The notes beneath the pieces were generated by a model. That model was not told where the DNA came from and ran no database searches. It saw only the letters and a list, made by a program, of their open reading frames with translations. The translations under genes were made by a program, and so were the position numbers. A DNA stretch of 64,000 nucleotides from Strongyloides papillosus (taxonomy: Eukaryota > Nematoda > Chromadorea > Rhabditida > Strongyloididae): the NCBI GenBank assembly GCA_005656395.1, contig SRSI01000004.1, forward strand, positions 868,001 to 932,000, given 5' to 3'. Of the stretch, positions 8,337 through 18,663 are shown piece after piece (positions within the stretch are counted from its first letter, which is position 1; every line of letters begins with the position of its first letter).

Positions 8337-11300
8337 TTCCCCTCCAATTTGAAGAATTACAGCTATACGACATTGAGAATGGAGTTCCTTTATTTCTTAA
8401 AGATACTTGTAGAGGTCTATTTGGAATTCTTGGATTCGTAGGTGGTTTCTTTAACATATCCACAATTTGGTTTTCCAAATTCTCAATATTTTTACTTGAA
8501 CTATCTTTCATTCTAGTAGCTTTCTTTGGCTTATTTGTATTACTATTTTTCTTGGGTAGAGAATCATTCGAATCCAATAACCATATATCACTTGATTTGG
8601 TGAAATTGCAACTTTTACCTCCACGATTTTTCCTTATATTGTTAGAGTGTAAATGATACTGTCTATTATTGGATGTGATCACATATGTTGAACTTCCGAT
8701 ACGTTCTGATATAACACCAATTTTATATTCTTTATCAAATGGTAATTTGAATCTAACAGTTTCATCAATTTCAAATTTTCCACTTTTGTCTGTGTCTAGC
8801 TTTGTTTTAATTAATTTGTCTCTATTATATGTAAAAATTAACGAGTACGGGCTTTCCGGTCTTGTACCTCTAGGAGTCTTGTTTAATGCTTGGAGCATTT
8901 CATTAAGAATATTTTTCTTTTCATAAAGAGTTGATTTCTCGTGAATTAGCATTTTCCTTGCACGTTCTTTTAAAATTTTTACTGTTGATTCAGCTAAACC
9001 ATTTGCCTCATGATGAGCAGTACCACAAAATAATAGTTGTGTTTTCTTGTTATTGATGTACGTTGCAAATTCATTACTTGTAAAATAACGACCTTGATCA
9101 GCCACTATAACATCAAATTCACCAAAAGTTCTTTCAATTTTTTGTAAAAATTTTATAACATCACAACTTTTCTTTGATTTTAATATTTTTGCATCAACAT
9201 AACCTGTTTTACTATCTGTAGCACAAATAAATTCGGTGTTCGACTCATAAAATTGGCCAATATCAAGATGTACTCTTGAGAACGGTTCTTTTGGTTCTTC
9301 CCAAGGAATTGGATCACTTTTATTTGGTAATCTTTCATATCTTGAACATTCAATACAATTTTTTTCTGCTTTTTCCAGATCTTTGTTAATACCAATCCAG
9401 TACATTTCCTTTCTAGCATTTTGTTTCATTAATCTCGCACCCATATGGGTTTTGTGTAACATTTCTACTATATGTTTTTTTAATTGATCAGGTATTAGAA
9501 TACGATCACCAATATAGATTAATTCATTTGAGATGTACATATCATTTTTTAAAGTTTTAAATTCATCAATAGTACCATTGCTTTTTAGAATTTCAACCCA
9601 TTTTTGATATTGAACATCTGTTTTTGCAATTATTTTTATTTCGTTTGTATCAATACAATTTTCTTTCAAGTCTAACTTTTTTGTCACCATAACTTCATTT
9701 GTTTTACCTATTACAAGTTCTTTTTCCTCTAATGAGTTTTTATATTCATCTAACAGCCGACTTAAGCAATCTGCCGTATGGACATTATTTGTATATTTTA
9801 CCTCAAAATTGAAGATACATATTTTTAATAACCATCTAGTAAGTCTTGAGCATGTTGTCTTTGAAATTCCTTTCTTTGATATATCAAATACTGATTCTGA
9901 ACTTTTGTGATCTGTGTGTACATAAAATTTTCTAAAAAGTAGATATTTTTTAAAACGTAATATAGATTCTACTAGGGCTAGTCCTTCTAAGTGTTGTATG
10001 GGATAATTTTTTTCTGCACCTCTTAATGCTCGTGAAAAACAACCATAAATTTTTGTTTTCTTTTCTTTTATTCCTTTTTTAGGATTGTATTCATAAACTT
10101 CTCCCTTTAATACTCCACCTATGCCCATTGTGCTTGCATCACTTTCTACAATTATTTTTTGAATTTCATTTGGATCAAATATACATTTCTTTATTTCTTT
10201 GGCTATTTCTTTCTTTATTGTTTCTATACATTTTATTTCATCACTGTTTAATTGACGAAATTGACCATCACGATTTAATAAGTCTAAACTATGTCTTAAT
10301 GTTGATAAACCCGGTACAAATTCAGTATGGACATTTATCATACCTAATATACTTCTTAGTTCATCTCTTGTTGTTGGTATTTTCATTTTCATTATAGATT
10401 CAACTTTATCTTTCATAGGTCTATAGCCCTCAATATCTAAAGTTACACCTAAATAGTCAATTTTTTCTCTTAATAAAAATAGCTTCTTCTTGTTTAATCT
10501 TAGACCAGCTTTTTGGAGTACTTGACCAAAGACTTTTAATACTTGCCAATGTGTAATAATATCATTTGTCACAATTACTGCGTCATCCATCATATTTAAA
10601 ATCTGAAAATTACTTTCACATACATCATATTTTTCTTTATTGTTAAGTATTTTCAACATTTCTTCAATTTTTGTTGTCATATACGCCTGAAAAAGAGCTG
10701 GTGCTGGAGAAATGCCTTGTGGTAAACGTTTTACTTTCATCAACCCTCTATGTGTAGAAATAGTACATAAATAATGACATGTTTCTTTCAAAGGTAATGA
10801 TGTATAACTTTCTGTAAGATCAAATTTAGAGTAATATAGTTTTTTACCATTTTTCTTTACTTTTGAAATTTTCCACAACTCACTTTCAACTGTAGGAAGA
10901 CGTACCTCTGGCACTTCAAAGTTTTTATTAACTAAGCTGTAGTCTGCAACAAACCTAATATTTGATTCATTTAATGGTTTTGTAGAGTCTTTAACAATAG
11001 GAATGAGAGGACTACATGCTCTCGTATACAGTGTGGGTTCAAAAATTTTATGTTTTATATAAAAATCAATCTTTTTATTTATGGCCTCTTCTGCCGCTAT
11101 ACAAGAATAATCACGAGACGGAACTTTTACAAATTTACAATTATCTTTTAATTTTAGTTCTACTACAGCATCTTTAACTCTTCCAGGAGTATCGCTTAAA
11201 AGTTCACTAAATTTTTGTGAAAATTGTTGTTCCATTATTTTTCTCTCATGATCAATATTAATTAAATGATTTTTGGGTTTTTCCAATTCTAATGTATTGT

Positions 11301-12570
11301 TTACACATAAGTCTTTTAAATCTGATACCAGTCCCATTTTTATCAAATCATTCCTACCAAGTAATCCATATTTTAATCCTTTTATCAATAGAACTTCTGA
11401 TAAACTATGGATTTTCTTATCATTCTTACCCAGTATTGTAAGATTCAAGGTTGTTGTTCCGGTTACTTTTAGTCTACCACCACTAACCCCTGTAACATAC
11501 TTGATTTTTGATGGATTCCTTTGAATGGATTTGGGAACTAGATTATCTGGTAAGATTGTTTTTGGGCAACCAGTATCAGCTCCAATTACTTGTTTCCATT
11601 TAATGTCATCATTCCAGAATTCAACGTTGAGCATCATTGTATTTGTATTTAACTTCACAGTGTTAACATCTATAACATTCACCTTTTTTATGATTCTGAC
11701 AGAATTTATTTCTGTTGTATCATCTTCATACTCTGTGCTCTCTTCTGAATCTGAAGAACTGCTAACAAAATTTTCTACTCTTTTTGCTTTCATTTTACAG
11801 TCTTTTATTCTGTGATATTTTGATCCACATCTAAAACAACCATTACTTTTCTTTTTAACTTGATTGACTTTATTCTTTTTAAAGTTATCATTGTGTCTTC
11901 TAGTATTGTTAATTTTATTCACTGAAACTTCTTCATGGACTTCTTCTCTTACTAAAGATTTGAAGTAACTGATACAGTCTCTAAACTCTGTACTTGATGG
12001 GAATTGAACTGTCTTTATAGATGCTTCTATATCTTTGCCTTTCTCATCTTTAGATTCTGACTTCACCACCATTTCTTTAGATTCACATGTATCCATGATT
12101 TTTTTCCTCAATGCACTCTCCAAAGCTTGATTATCGCTCTTGAATTTCATTAGAAACACCAATCCTGACAATTCAGATTTTGATATAACTTCTCTGGGAA
12201 AATCTTCTACTGCCAATGTAATTTCAGTACATAAATCACCTGCATCACTGTATGATTTACCATTTGTAATCAAATTCACAATATTTGAAAACCTAGTTTT
12301 CCCTCCAAATGTTTTTGTAAAACTATTGTATAAGTCATCAATTTTGATCGTCTCGATCGATTTACCATCGTTTATTAATTGAGCTCTAATCTTTGTAAAG
12401 GAATTGAATTCTAAACACCTTATAAATCTTGAAACTTTCTCTTTGTCATCTATACCACTTAAGATGCATTTCATATATTCAAGAAATATCTGCGGATTCA
12501 CCTTTCCTTCACAGAACTGCATACACGAGTTGTTCACAAACGCCATGTTAGATGTTAATAAATAAGACAA
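8317..12570 (-). CDS. Gag-Pol polyprotein of element B
   Basis: A single 1,417-residue frame whose ATG lies in the 5' LTR, followed eight codons later by a second ATG on the LTR/primer-site junction. Gag ends in a CCHC knuckle, CFRCGSKYHRIKDC, near residue 241. The protease site is ADTGC near 332. Reverse transcriptase shows KFDLTESYTSLPL and, at the active site, MMDD (about 660) in place of the usual Y/F-x-DD. RNase H is canonical: D in ESDAS (about 810), E in HLEGLAL, D in HTDHKS, D in TADCLSR. The integrase has HKTHMG/CIEC zinc ligands, D in HLDIG, D in ADQGRYF and E in NGLAEST. No frameshift separates gag and pol. No chromodomain or env is seen. Confidence 0.95.
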   Translation of the reverse strand: MSYLLTSNMAFVNNSCMQFCEGKVNPQIFLEYMKCILSGIDDKEKVSRFIRCLEFNSFTKIRAQLINDGKSIETIKIDDLYNSFTKTFGGKTRFSNIVNLITNGKSYSDAGDLCTEITLAVEDFPREVISKSELSGLVFLMKFKSDNQALESALRKKIMDTCESKEMVVKSESKDEKGKDIEASIKTVQFPSSTEFRDCISYFKSLVREEVHEEVSVNKINNTRRHNDNFKKNKVNQVKKKSNGCFRCGSKYHRIKDCKMKAKRVENFVSSSSDSEESTEYEDDTTEINSVRIIKKVNVIDVNTVKLNTNTMMLNVEFWNDDIKWKQVIGADTGCPKTILPDNLVPKSIQRNPSKIKYVTGVSGGRLKVTGTTTLNLTILGKNDKKIHSLSEVLLIKGLKYGLLGRNDLIKMGLVSDLKDLCVNNTLELEKPKNHLINIDHERKIMEQQFSQKFSELLSDTPGRVKDAVVELKLKDNCKFVKVPSRDYSCIAAEEAINKKIDFYIKHKIFEPTLYTRACSPLIPIVKDSTKPLNESNIRFVADYSLVNKNFEVPEVRLPTVESELWKISKVKKNGKKLYYSKFDLTESYTSLPLKETCHYLCTISTHRGLMKVKRLPQGISPAPALFQAYMTTKIEEMLKILNNKEKYDVCESNFQILNMMDDAVIVTNDIITHWQVLKVFGQVLQKAGLRLNKKKLFLLREKIDYLGVTLDIEGYRPMKDKVESIMKMKIPTTRDELRSILGMINVHTEFVPGLSTLRHSLDLLNRDGQFRQLNSDEIKCIETIKKEIAKEIKKCIFDPNEIQKIIVESDASTMGIGGVLKGEVYEYNPKKGIKEKKTKIYGCFSRALRGAEKNYPIQHLEGLALVESILRFKKYLLFRKFYVHTDHKSSESVFDISKKGISKTTCSRLTRWLLKICIFNFEVKYTNNVHTADCLSRLLDEYKNSLEEKELVIGKTNEVMVTKKLDLKENCIDTNEIKIIAKTDVQYQKWVEILKSNGTIDEFKTLKNDMYISNELIYIGDRILIPDQLKKHIVEMLHKTHMGARLMKQNARKEMYWIGINKDLEKAEKNCIECSRYERLPNKSDPIPWEEPKEPFSRVHLDIGQFYESNTEFICATDSKTGYVDAKILKSKKSCDVIKFLQKIERTFGEFDVIVADQGRYFTSNEFATYINNKKTQLLFCGTAHHEANGLAESTVKILKERARKMLIHEKSTLYEKKNILNEMLQALNKTPRGTRPESPYSLIFTYNRDKLIKTKLDTDKSGKFEIDETVRFKLPFDKEYKIGVISERIGSSTYVITSNNRQYHLHSNNIRKNRGGKSCNFTKSSDIWLLDSNDSLPKKNSNTNKPKKATRMKDSSSKNIENLENQIVDMLKKPPTNPRIPNRPLQVSLRNKGTPFSMSYSCNSSNWRGMLGNKR
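12528..12545 (-). other. Primer-binding site of element B
   Basis: On the minus strand TGGCGTTTGTGAACAACT follows the 5' LTR end AACA with no gap. With the last A of the LTR it makes ATGGCG (Met-Ala), the second in-frame ATG of the polyprotein. The matching tRNA is not identified. Confidence 0.6.
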
Positions 12571-12634
12571 TGATACAATGACAAATATGCTATATTATAT
12601 ATACTCTTAGATAGTCATCGTTTATTCCCTAACA
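12546..12634 (-). repeat. 5' LTR of element B
   Basis: 89 bp. On the minus strand it holds a TATA-like stretch (GTATATATAATATAGC) and the first ATG (12,570) of the polyprotein. At this size promoter, R and polyadenylation signals must be extremely compressed. Confidence 0.93.
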
Positions 12635-13852
12635 GATATAAATTTTGAAGAAATACATGATCACCAGCTATAGCAAACAATTCAAAGTTAACATCATTTC
12701 CTTTGTATCTTATTCTTAAATTCTCTATTTCATTGATTATCTTATTCATGAGACGATCGTATTTAGCAAGCTTTGTAGTTTCTGACAAAACAATGCCAAT
12801 TGTATGAATATTTGTTACTTTTGAAGTTGCAATCATGACTTCTTTATTGTCAGGAACAAAGATTTTATAAGCTACATGTAAGAATGATCCAGTAGCCCTG
12901 TGTGATCCTAATACATTATTTGCTTGAATATCGTCTGCATACAAGATCAATTTTACTTTATCAACAGATGGCAAATTCATTTTCTTCATTAATATTGGCA
13001 CCGATTCTTCTAATGGTAGATAGTAAAAAAGATTTTTATCCCTTCTTACTGGATTACCATCTACATCAATACTCGGTAGAATAATTTCATCTGGATTTGT
13101 AACATCAAAATTCCTAACTAAACTTTTTCCTTCTTTTATAATGCTACTACAAGATATCTTCATCAATCCACTTTTAGCATTAGCAACTTCTGCGTTCTTG
13201 AACGACAAAATTGCGTCATTCAACAATTCTTTTAATTGTTTAAAATATTTTTCAGTCCCAGGACAACCATCAAAAAACTTTAAAATCAATTTTTTATAAT
13301 ATTTTTCCCACTCTGAAATTGTAGATGGCATTGCTTCTCGATTTTCAGTTGACAATGTTTCTACAAAATCAAATTCTTCATCAAAATTCCAGATTCTATT
13401 AATCTCATTTTCATTTTCAACAGGTATTTGATCGTCTACCTCAGCTAAATTTAGATTTTCAGCATTATCAATTCCCGTTATTATTTGATTTTCTATTTCA
13501 AATACGTTTAAAGTTTCAATATCATCAACTTCCATCAAATTTTCAGCATTATTAGCTATTGAAGAACTATTAAAATGTTTTTTTAATAAATGTTTTTTGT
13601 AAGAAGATGGGTGATATTCGAGTAAGAAAGATCTGCCAGCCCTAAGAAATCATGAAAAGTCTTTTAAAGAATAAATTAACTTGCACCTCTAGCCTCAATA
13701 CATGAATCTTCAACACATAAATATTTTTTCTTCAAACGTTTATATTCTGTGTTATGATAAAGCGAAAAATGACGTTCAAAATTATCAACTGGAATTCTTC
13801 TACTACCTCCAGGATTTTGAGAATCAAAACATTCTGGACATCTAGCCAACAT
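12635..13852 (-). pseudogene. Zinc-finger transposase-like protein, N-terminal fragment (segment 1 of 3)
   Basis: A first exon reads from ATG 13,852 to about 13,687 and gives CPECFDSQ and FERHFSLYH, then LCVEDSC. A second exon from about 13,641 resumes with SYKKHLLKKH, completing a second C2H2-like finger. A GT-AG intron of about 45 nt fits between them (donor AG/GTGCAAG, acceptor TTTCTTAG), but the simple junctions I tried do not keep phase, so the exact junction, or one indel, is unresolved. Further on, FYYLPLEESVPILMKK, LILYADDIQANNVLGSHR and FAIAGDHVFLQ match the blocks YIPL, LYYDDF.V.NPLGS and GDNL..H of a repeat-family protein common in animals (recalled). The fragment is cut at 12,635 by element B. 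Confidence 0.7.
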
Positions 13853-14289
13853 TTTTAGAATATAGTGAGAAAAGAAAATAAACTAATATTACAACAAGTG
13901 AGCACCAATAAGTAGAACTTTTAAATTATGATGTGATCAGAAAAAGGTGTACAAAATGGTTTAATTTTGAAATACTATGGTTTTTATCAAACTTTTGTGT
14001 AGAATTGGTATATTAATTTAGTAAATTGAATCTACGAAGTGTTGAGACTGTATAAAAAGTCTTTGTTTCGACATTTATAAATAGAAGTATATTTTATTTT
14101 AAGATGTTATATATTTTTATTAGCATATTTAAACTGTTTCTTTTTTTAAAAGTAAAGTTTTTATTATATGAATCTTTATTCTTTATTTTATGTTATTGTT
14201 TTCTTATTAATTTAATTTTATACGATAAATAGAGCTTTTAATTACTTATATTAATGTATTTTAATTTGTTTGATTGTTGATATTTTTAG
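13853..14289. promoter_or_regulatory. Divergent intergenic region
   Basis: This 437-bp AT-rich gap separates the minus-strand zinc-finger gene from the plus-strand gene at 14,290, so it would hold both promoters. No clear core motif can be assigned. A splice-acceptor-like TATTTTTAG sits directly before the ATG at 14,290, so part of the gap could be an intron of that gene. Confidence 0.35.
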
Positions 14290-15270
14290 ATGATTGAAAA
14301 AATTAAATATTTTGAAACCTTCCCAAGTGAAGAAAATGACGAAGTTTATGATGAAATGTCAAGAGTTGCGTATTTTGATTCTCTTCTTGATTTAATTAAA
14401 ATAAGATTGCATTCAATGTATGTTGGAGATGATGTTAACCGTATTATTGAAGAATGTCGTTGCGACATAGTAAATGAAGCATCAAGCAAGGCTTTCAAAA
14501 AGTTAATCGTCAAACTTTATTATGATCTCCATATTGAAGAATCTGTTGGACGAAGACCGTACAAATATGAGATATTTATTTACATAATTGAGAAGCTTTT
14601 ATTAGGAAGAAGCAAAGATTTAATGACTGCTAATCAGTTAAGGTCAAGAATTACAAGCAAAAATTCTTATAGTCAGCATGCTGCTAGATCTCATTTTGCT
14701 CGTTCTTTCACAAAGTATGGAGTTGAGAAACTTGAGGAATATGTTAAGGAAGAGGAAAATAAAAATGAAATTAAAAATTTCATGCATGATGAATTCTCTA
14801 AGAAATTTAATGTAGAGGAAGAAAAAATCAAACAAACTTTTGATAAAGTATTTGATTACTATAAAAAAGAAGCTGAAAAAGAAAATTTAATATCATTTGC
14901 TTCAAATGCTAGTGATATTAGCAAATTATTAGAAGATTTAGGCTTAAATAAACTAATTATGCCAAATGAGCCTTCACTTAATGAAATTGAAGCAAAAAAA
15001 GTTGGGATAATAAAGAAAAATATGAAATATTTAATATACGTTAAAAGTATAGAGTTCGACAGTTATACGTGTCCTAAAGAAGCTCTATATAACTTAATAC
15101 TTTTGACATCAGTTACAAAAGCTGAATGTGCTTTGAGTCTTTCTAAATTAATGTCATTATTTGGACTAATTTACAAAGCTGATGAATCTAAATTTCTTGG
15201 ACCAAAGTTAAAATATCATGACAAATCATTAAAAGTTTATAAAAAGATTATCAATGAACTTGATTTGTGA
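14290..15270 (+). CDS. Unknown 326-residue helical protein
   Basis: An intact ATG-to-TGA frame, acidic and lysine-rich, that I do not recognise. No signal peptide or membrane segment is evident. Residues about 140-215 are very rich in E and K (KYGVEKLEEYVKEEENK, then DKVFDYYKKEAEKEN) and look coiled-coil forming. The C-terminal third is more hydrophobic (YNLILLTSVTKAECALSLSK). It is divergent from the zinc-finger transposase-like gene, 437 bp apart, and both lie within the interval bounded by the 1.2-kb direct repeats and the CTGACAATTAG repeats. It could be a second protein of the same mobile unit or a host gene. Its open length in such AT-rich DNA makes a real gene likely. Confidence 0.65.
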   Translation: MIEKIKYFETFPSEENDEVYDEMSRVAYFDSLLDLIKIRLHSMYVGDDVNRIIEECRCDIVNEASSKAFKKLIVKLYYDLHIEESVGRRPYKYEIFIYIIEKLLLGRSKDLMTANQLRSRITSKNSYSQHAARSHFARSFTKYGVEKLEEYVKEEENKNEIKNFMHDEFSKKFNVEEEKIKQTFDKVFDYYKKEAEKENLISFASNASDISKLLEDLGLNKLIMPNEPSLNEIEAKKVGIIKKNMKYLIYVKSIEFDSYTCPKEALYNLILLTSVTKAECALSLSKLMSLFGLIYKADESKFLGPKLKYHDKSLKVYKKIINELDL

Positions 15271-15372
15271 ATGAAATATTTTTATTATATAGAAATTTTA
15301 ATTTTTGTATTTTTATTATATAGAAATTTTTGCTTTTGTACTTGTATTATATAGAAATTTTAGTTTTTGTAA
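15271..15372 (+). repeat. Three tandem ~31-bp repeats after the unknown gene
   Basis: Three head-to-tail copies of ATTATATAGAAATTTT followed by a T/G-rich spacer (about 15,284, 15,316 and 15,347), directly downstream of the TGA. From 15,373 to about 16,050 the DNA is AT-rich with nothing further recognised. Confidence 0.7.
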
Positions 15373-16049
15373 GAAATATAAAATTAATACAACATAATAA
15401 GAAAATAATAATTGTCTTTCTTCACTAGTCTTTCACGAGTTAAAAAATATGTATAAATCATAGTAGTTTAAGATATCAAAAAAAGCTTAGAAAAATATAT
15501 TTATTTTTCAAAATCTAATGTATTAAAGCATATATTCTATTGATGTCGAAAAAACAAAGATTTGAACATAAATAATCTGTCTGGGAACATGATATGATAT
15601 ATAACATTTTTGATAAATACAAAATTTTCATTAATAGCAGTATCCATAAATTTTCACCACTTCATAACACATATTTTAGTTGAAAGTAATATTGTCAAAC
15701 AAATTAAAATTTGATTGTTAAATTATAAATCACTTAGCAAATAATAAATTAAATTATTTTTTATTAAAACATAACTTATTACTCAACATTTAATTAAATG
15801 CCAAATAATGTCTTCAATTATACATTCATGTTGATGTATATAGAAATCCAAAATTTTTTATCATTACCTCATCTCTTGAATAGACTTTTAGATTTTACCT
15901 GTGTTTTTTTCTATTGTAAAGAATGTCTTTTTTACAATTGTTTATACCAAATTGTGCAACAAATGCACAACTTTCAAATCTATTATTTAACAAATTATTT
16001 ATATCTATTAACATGTTAATAATAATTTCCGTGTTTTGAAATGTTATTA

Positions 16050-18034
16050 ATTGACTTATATATGTAATGGATAGGTTTATATCGCTTTTTTCATTGTAAT
16101 TATCTTTTTCGTTTAAGGTATCTTGTGTAATAAAGTGGAATCAACTCAAAATCATGGAACTTTGCATAAATTTTAGACTATAAGTTTTTATTGTTCTATT
16201 TATGATGATAATTAGTAATTTTTAGGTGAGATTGCACAAGAAGTATATATGATAGAAACTAAAATAGAATCTTGTGTAAGTTTATTTATGCTGAAAATCT
16301 TTACATCCAATCTTTATAGATATCGTATTGTGAAATATTCTGAAGACAGATGTATAACTAAAAGATAAGTTTATATTGTTTATTTATTGGTGCTAATGGA
16401 TTAATTTGCAGACAAAATACTTCAGTTAAAGTTGTAGCAGATCAAACAAAATATTATGTTGGTACATACTTATGTACATCATATTGTGGAATGTTCTGGA
16501 GATTAGCAAACCTTAAATAGATAGGTTTGAATTCTGTTTTCATTATAATGATTACTTTATTTTTAGGTATAAAAATTTTTGAATGAGAATAGTATCAGTT
16601 AAGAATTGATGTTATGTAAGTACGTCTAGATGAGATAATAATATTTCTATACTTATATTCATTGCAGATATCACACTAAGATACTTTTGGAGCTTGTCCA
16701 TGTTATCAAAAGATAGGTTTTTTTTTGTTTCTTTATTATTACTAGTAACTTTATTCATAGATTAATTTTATATAGGAGTCTATATTTACAAGGTATGCTG
16801 GATATTTATTGTGGAATGTTTTTGAGATTGGCATGAATTCTATAGATAAAGATAAGTTTATATTAATTAATTTCATATAGTTATTGTTTATTTTTATGTT
16901 TAATTTACTTTATTAGTAAATTTTACTGGTATTTTAATAAATAAAATACTAATTTTACATTATCTTAACTTCTAACTATTTTATTCTTGTTTATAATTGT
17001 AAAGAATCTAATTGTTATTAATAAAATCTTAAAGTACACATTGTTTTTTATCATTGTCTTGAAACATTTTCAATTGATATACAAGTGGTATGTTGTATAC
17101 CATTTTTAGTAAAATTTAAAATTTTCTTTTTAGGACAACACTCTGGAATAATGTAAGATTTTTCTGACAGTTGGAAATGACAGCCAATTTTGACGTCAAA
17201 TTTTCTGACAGTTACGCTCAAAACCTTTTGCTTTTCTTTTTCCGGTGTTTACCAAAAAGACGGAAAATTTTCCGACAATTAGAAAATCCCGACTATTATA
17301 TAGTATTTGGTTAAATATTCCCTCATATTATATTTCAATCGTATTAATTATCATTTTATGTTAAAATTTAACAAAATTGGCTTCTCAATATGTTATTAAT
17401 AATTCTTTTGAACGATATTTTTATGTATACTTTTAGGTTTAATGTTTTGTTGTGAAAAGGCTAGCTGTTGGGGATGAGTTTTATGTAAGTATACTTCTAT
17501 AAATAAATAATACTTCTATATTTATAATCATTGTAGGTACCACACTAAGGAATGTTTTGGAGCTTGTCCAGGTTACTAAGAGATAAGTTTTTAGAGTTTC
17601 TCTATTAATATAAATAATTTTAGGTATAGGTTAATTTCGTATAAGAATATATGTGAAGACGGTTTAAAAAGAATCTTGTAGGCTACAGATTTATAATTAC
17701 AAGCTATGCTGGATATATAAAGCCGATCGTTTTGAAGTTAATAGGAATTTCATCGGATAAGTTTATACTAAACTACTTTTTTAATTATTATTTATCTTTA
17801 TTTATTGTTGTATAGTAATCTAATTATTTTTAATACATCTTTGATGTTTATATGTTTTTTATCAACATTTTCTAACATTTTCAATCAGTATACAGGAAGT
17901 ATATAGTGTATTTTATACCATTTATGGAGAAATTTAAAAATTTCTCTTTAGGAAAACACTTTGGAATAATGTAACAATTTTCTGACAGTTGGAAATGACA
18001 GCCAATTTTGACGTCAAATTTTCTGACAATTAGA
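16050..18034 (+). repeat. Diverged tandem repeats with exon-like borders
   Basis: About 16,560-17,290 and 17,430-18,034 are diverged tandem copies. Each has a block ending TTTTAG, a ~50-nt segment ending TAT/GTAAGT, then TTG(C/T)AG and a segment containing ACACTAAG, TTTTGGAGCTTGTCC and GATA(A/G)GTTT. Earlier units near 16,330 and 16,480 share the ATTGTGAAATATTC / ATTGTGGAATGTTC core. Some copies read GMFWRLANL or FWSLSRLLRDKF in one phase, but stops interrupt all of them. The layout suggests a decayed tandemly duplicated gene or exon array. The blocks TGACAGTTGGAAATGACAGC and CTGACAATTAG also occur twice here. Confidence 0.5.
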
Positions 18035-18040
18035 ATTTGA

Positions 18041-18096
18041 GTGAGAGTGCTCACTTTGCATGCGAGAAGTTGCGGGTTCAATTCCCGCAGTCTCTA
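18041..18096 (+). pseudogene. tRNA-Ala(TGC) 3' fragment
   Basis: The sequence fits the anticodon arm (loop with TGC at 18,057-18,059), variable loop and a perfect T arm GCGGG-TTCAATT-CCCGC, ending TCTCTA as the acceptor 3' strand and discriminator. The acceptor 5' strand and most of the D arm are missing; upstream DNA is the end of the repeat at 16,050-18,034. The anticodon stem has one A-C mismatch. It is a truncated tRNA gene at a repeat border. Confidence 0.65.
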
Positions 18097-18663
18097 ACGT
18101 TCTTTTTGAAAACTACTTTTTACTACGCTATATCTTATTTTAGTATCGTGATGCTTATCATTTGTATTAGAATAAAAATTATAAATGTGTATATTATGTG
18201 TTATATTGTACAATATATCAAATAACATTAAGATTAACACAAAAAAGAAAGAAAGGTATTGATGTTTATTGTAGAAAAAGAATACATCCTACTATTAAAC
18301 TGAGAAAAAATTTAATAGTAGTCAGAATAATATACTATTAAAGAAAGAAAAGTTAAGGTAATAGTCAATTCTGTCTCAACTAGCGGAATTATAGTCAAGA
18401 AAATATTTTTTAAATATAAGTACTACTCGTTATAGTAAGAAAATAAAAAGTTATATTCATTTAATTTTTTTATTTTGTTCTTAGCACTTATATCCAAACA
18501 TGTTATTAATTAGTAATAATCTTGACTAAGTGGCAAGTATCTAGCTCACATGCTTCTATTATAATACATGTAACAAAAGCTCTCGGTACACCTTTTAATA
18601 AGACTGTACTACAAAAAAAAAAGTATCAAAATCTATAAGGGGTATAAATTTTGCTTTTTCTAG
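18097..18663. other. AT-rich sequence, no gene seen
   Basis: Nothing recognised between the tRNA-Ala fragment and the second copy of the 1.2-kb repeat. Confidence 0.5.

Larger units (their letters stand above)
8248..12634 (-). mobile_element. LTR retrotransposon B (Ty3/Gypsy) with 89-bp LTRs
   Basis: A complete 4,387-bp minus-strand element with identical 89-bp LTRs that start TGTTAG and end CTAACA. It is flanked by the 5-bp duplication GATAT (8,243-8,247 and 12,635-12,639). One uninterrupted frame runs from one LTR into the other. A purine tract GGAGGGGAA precedes the 3' LTR. Identical LTRs and an open frame indicate a very recent, possibly active copy. It splits the transposase-like gene between its segments 1 and 2 and has the same orientation as that gene. 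Confidence 0.94.
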
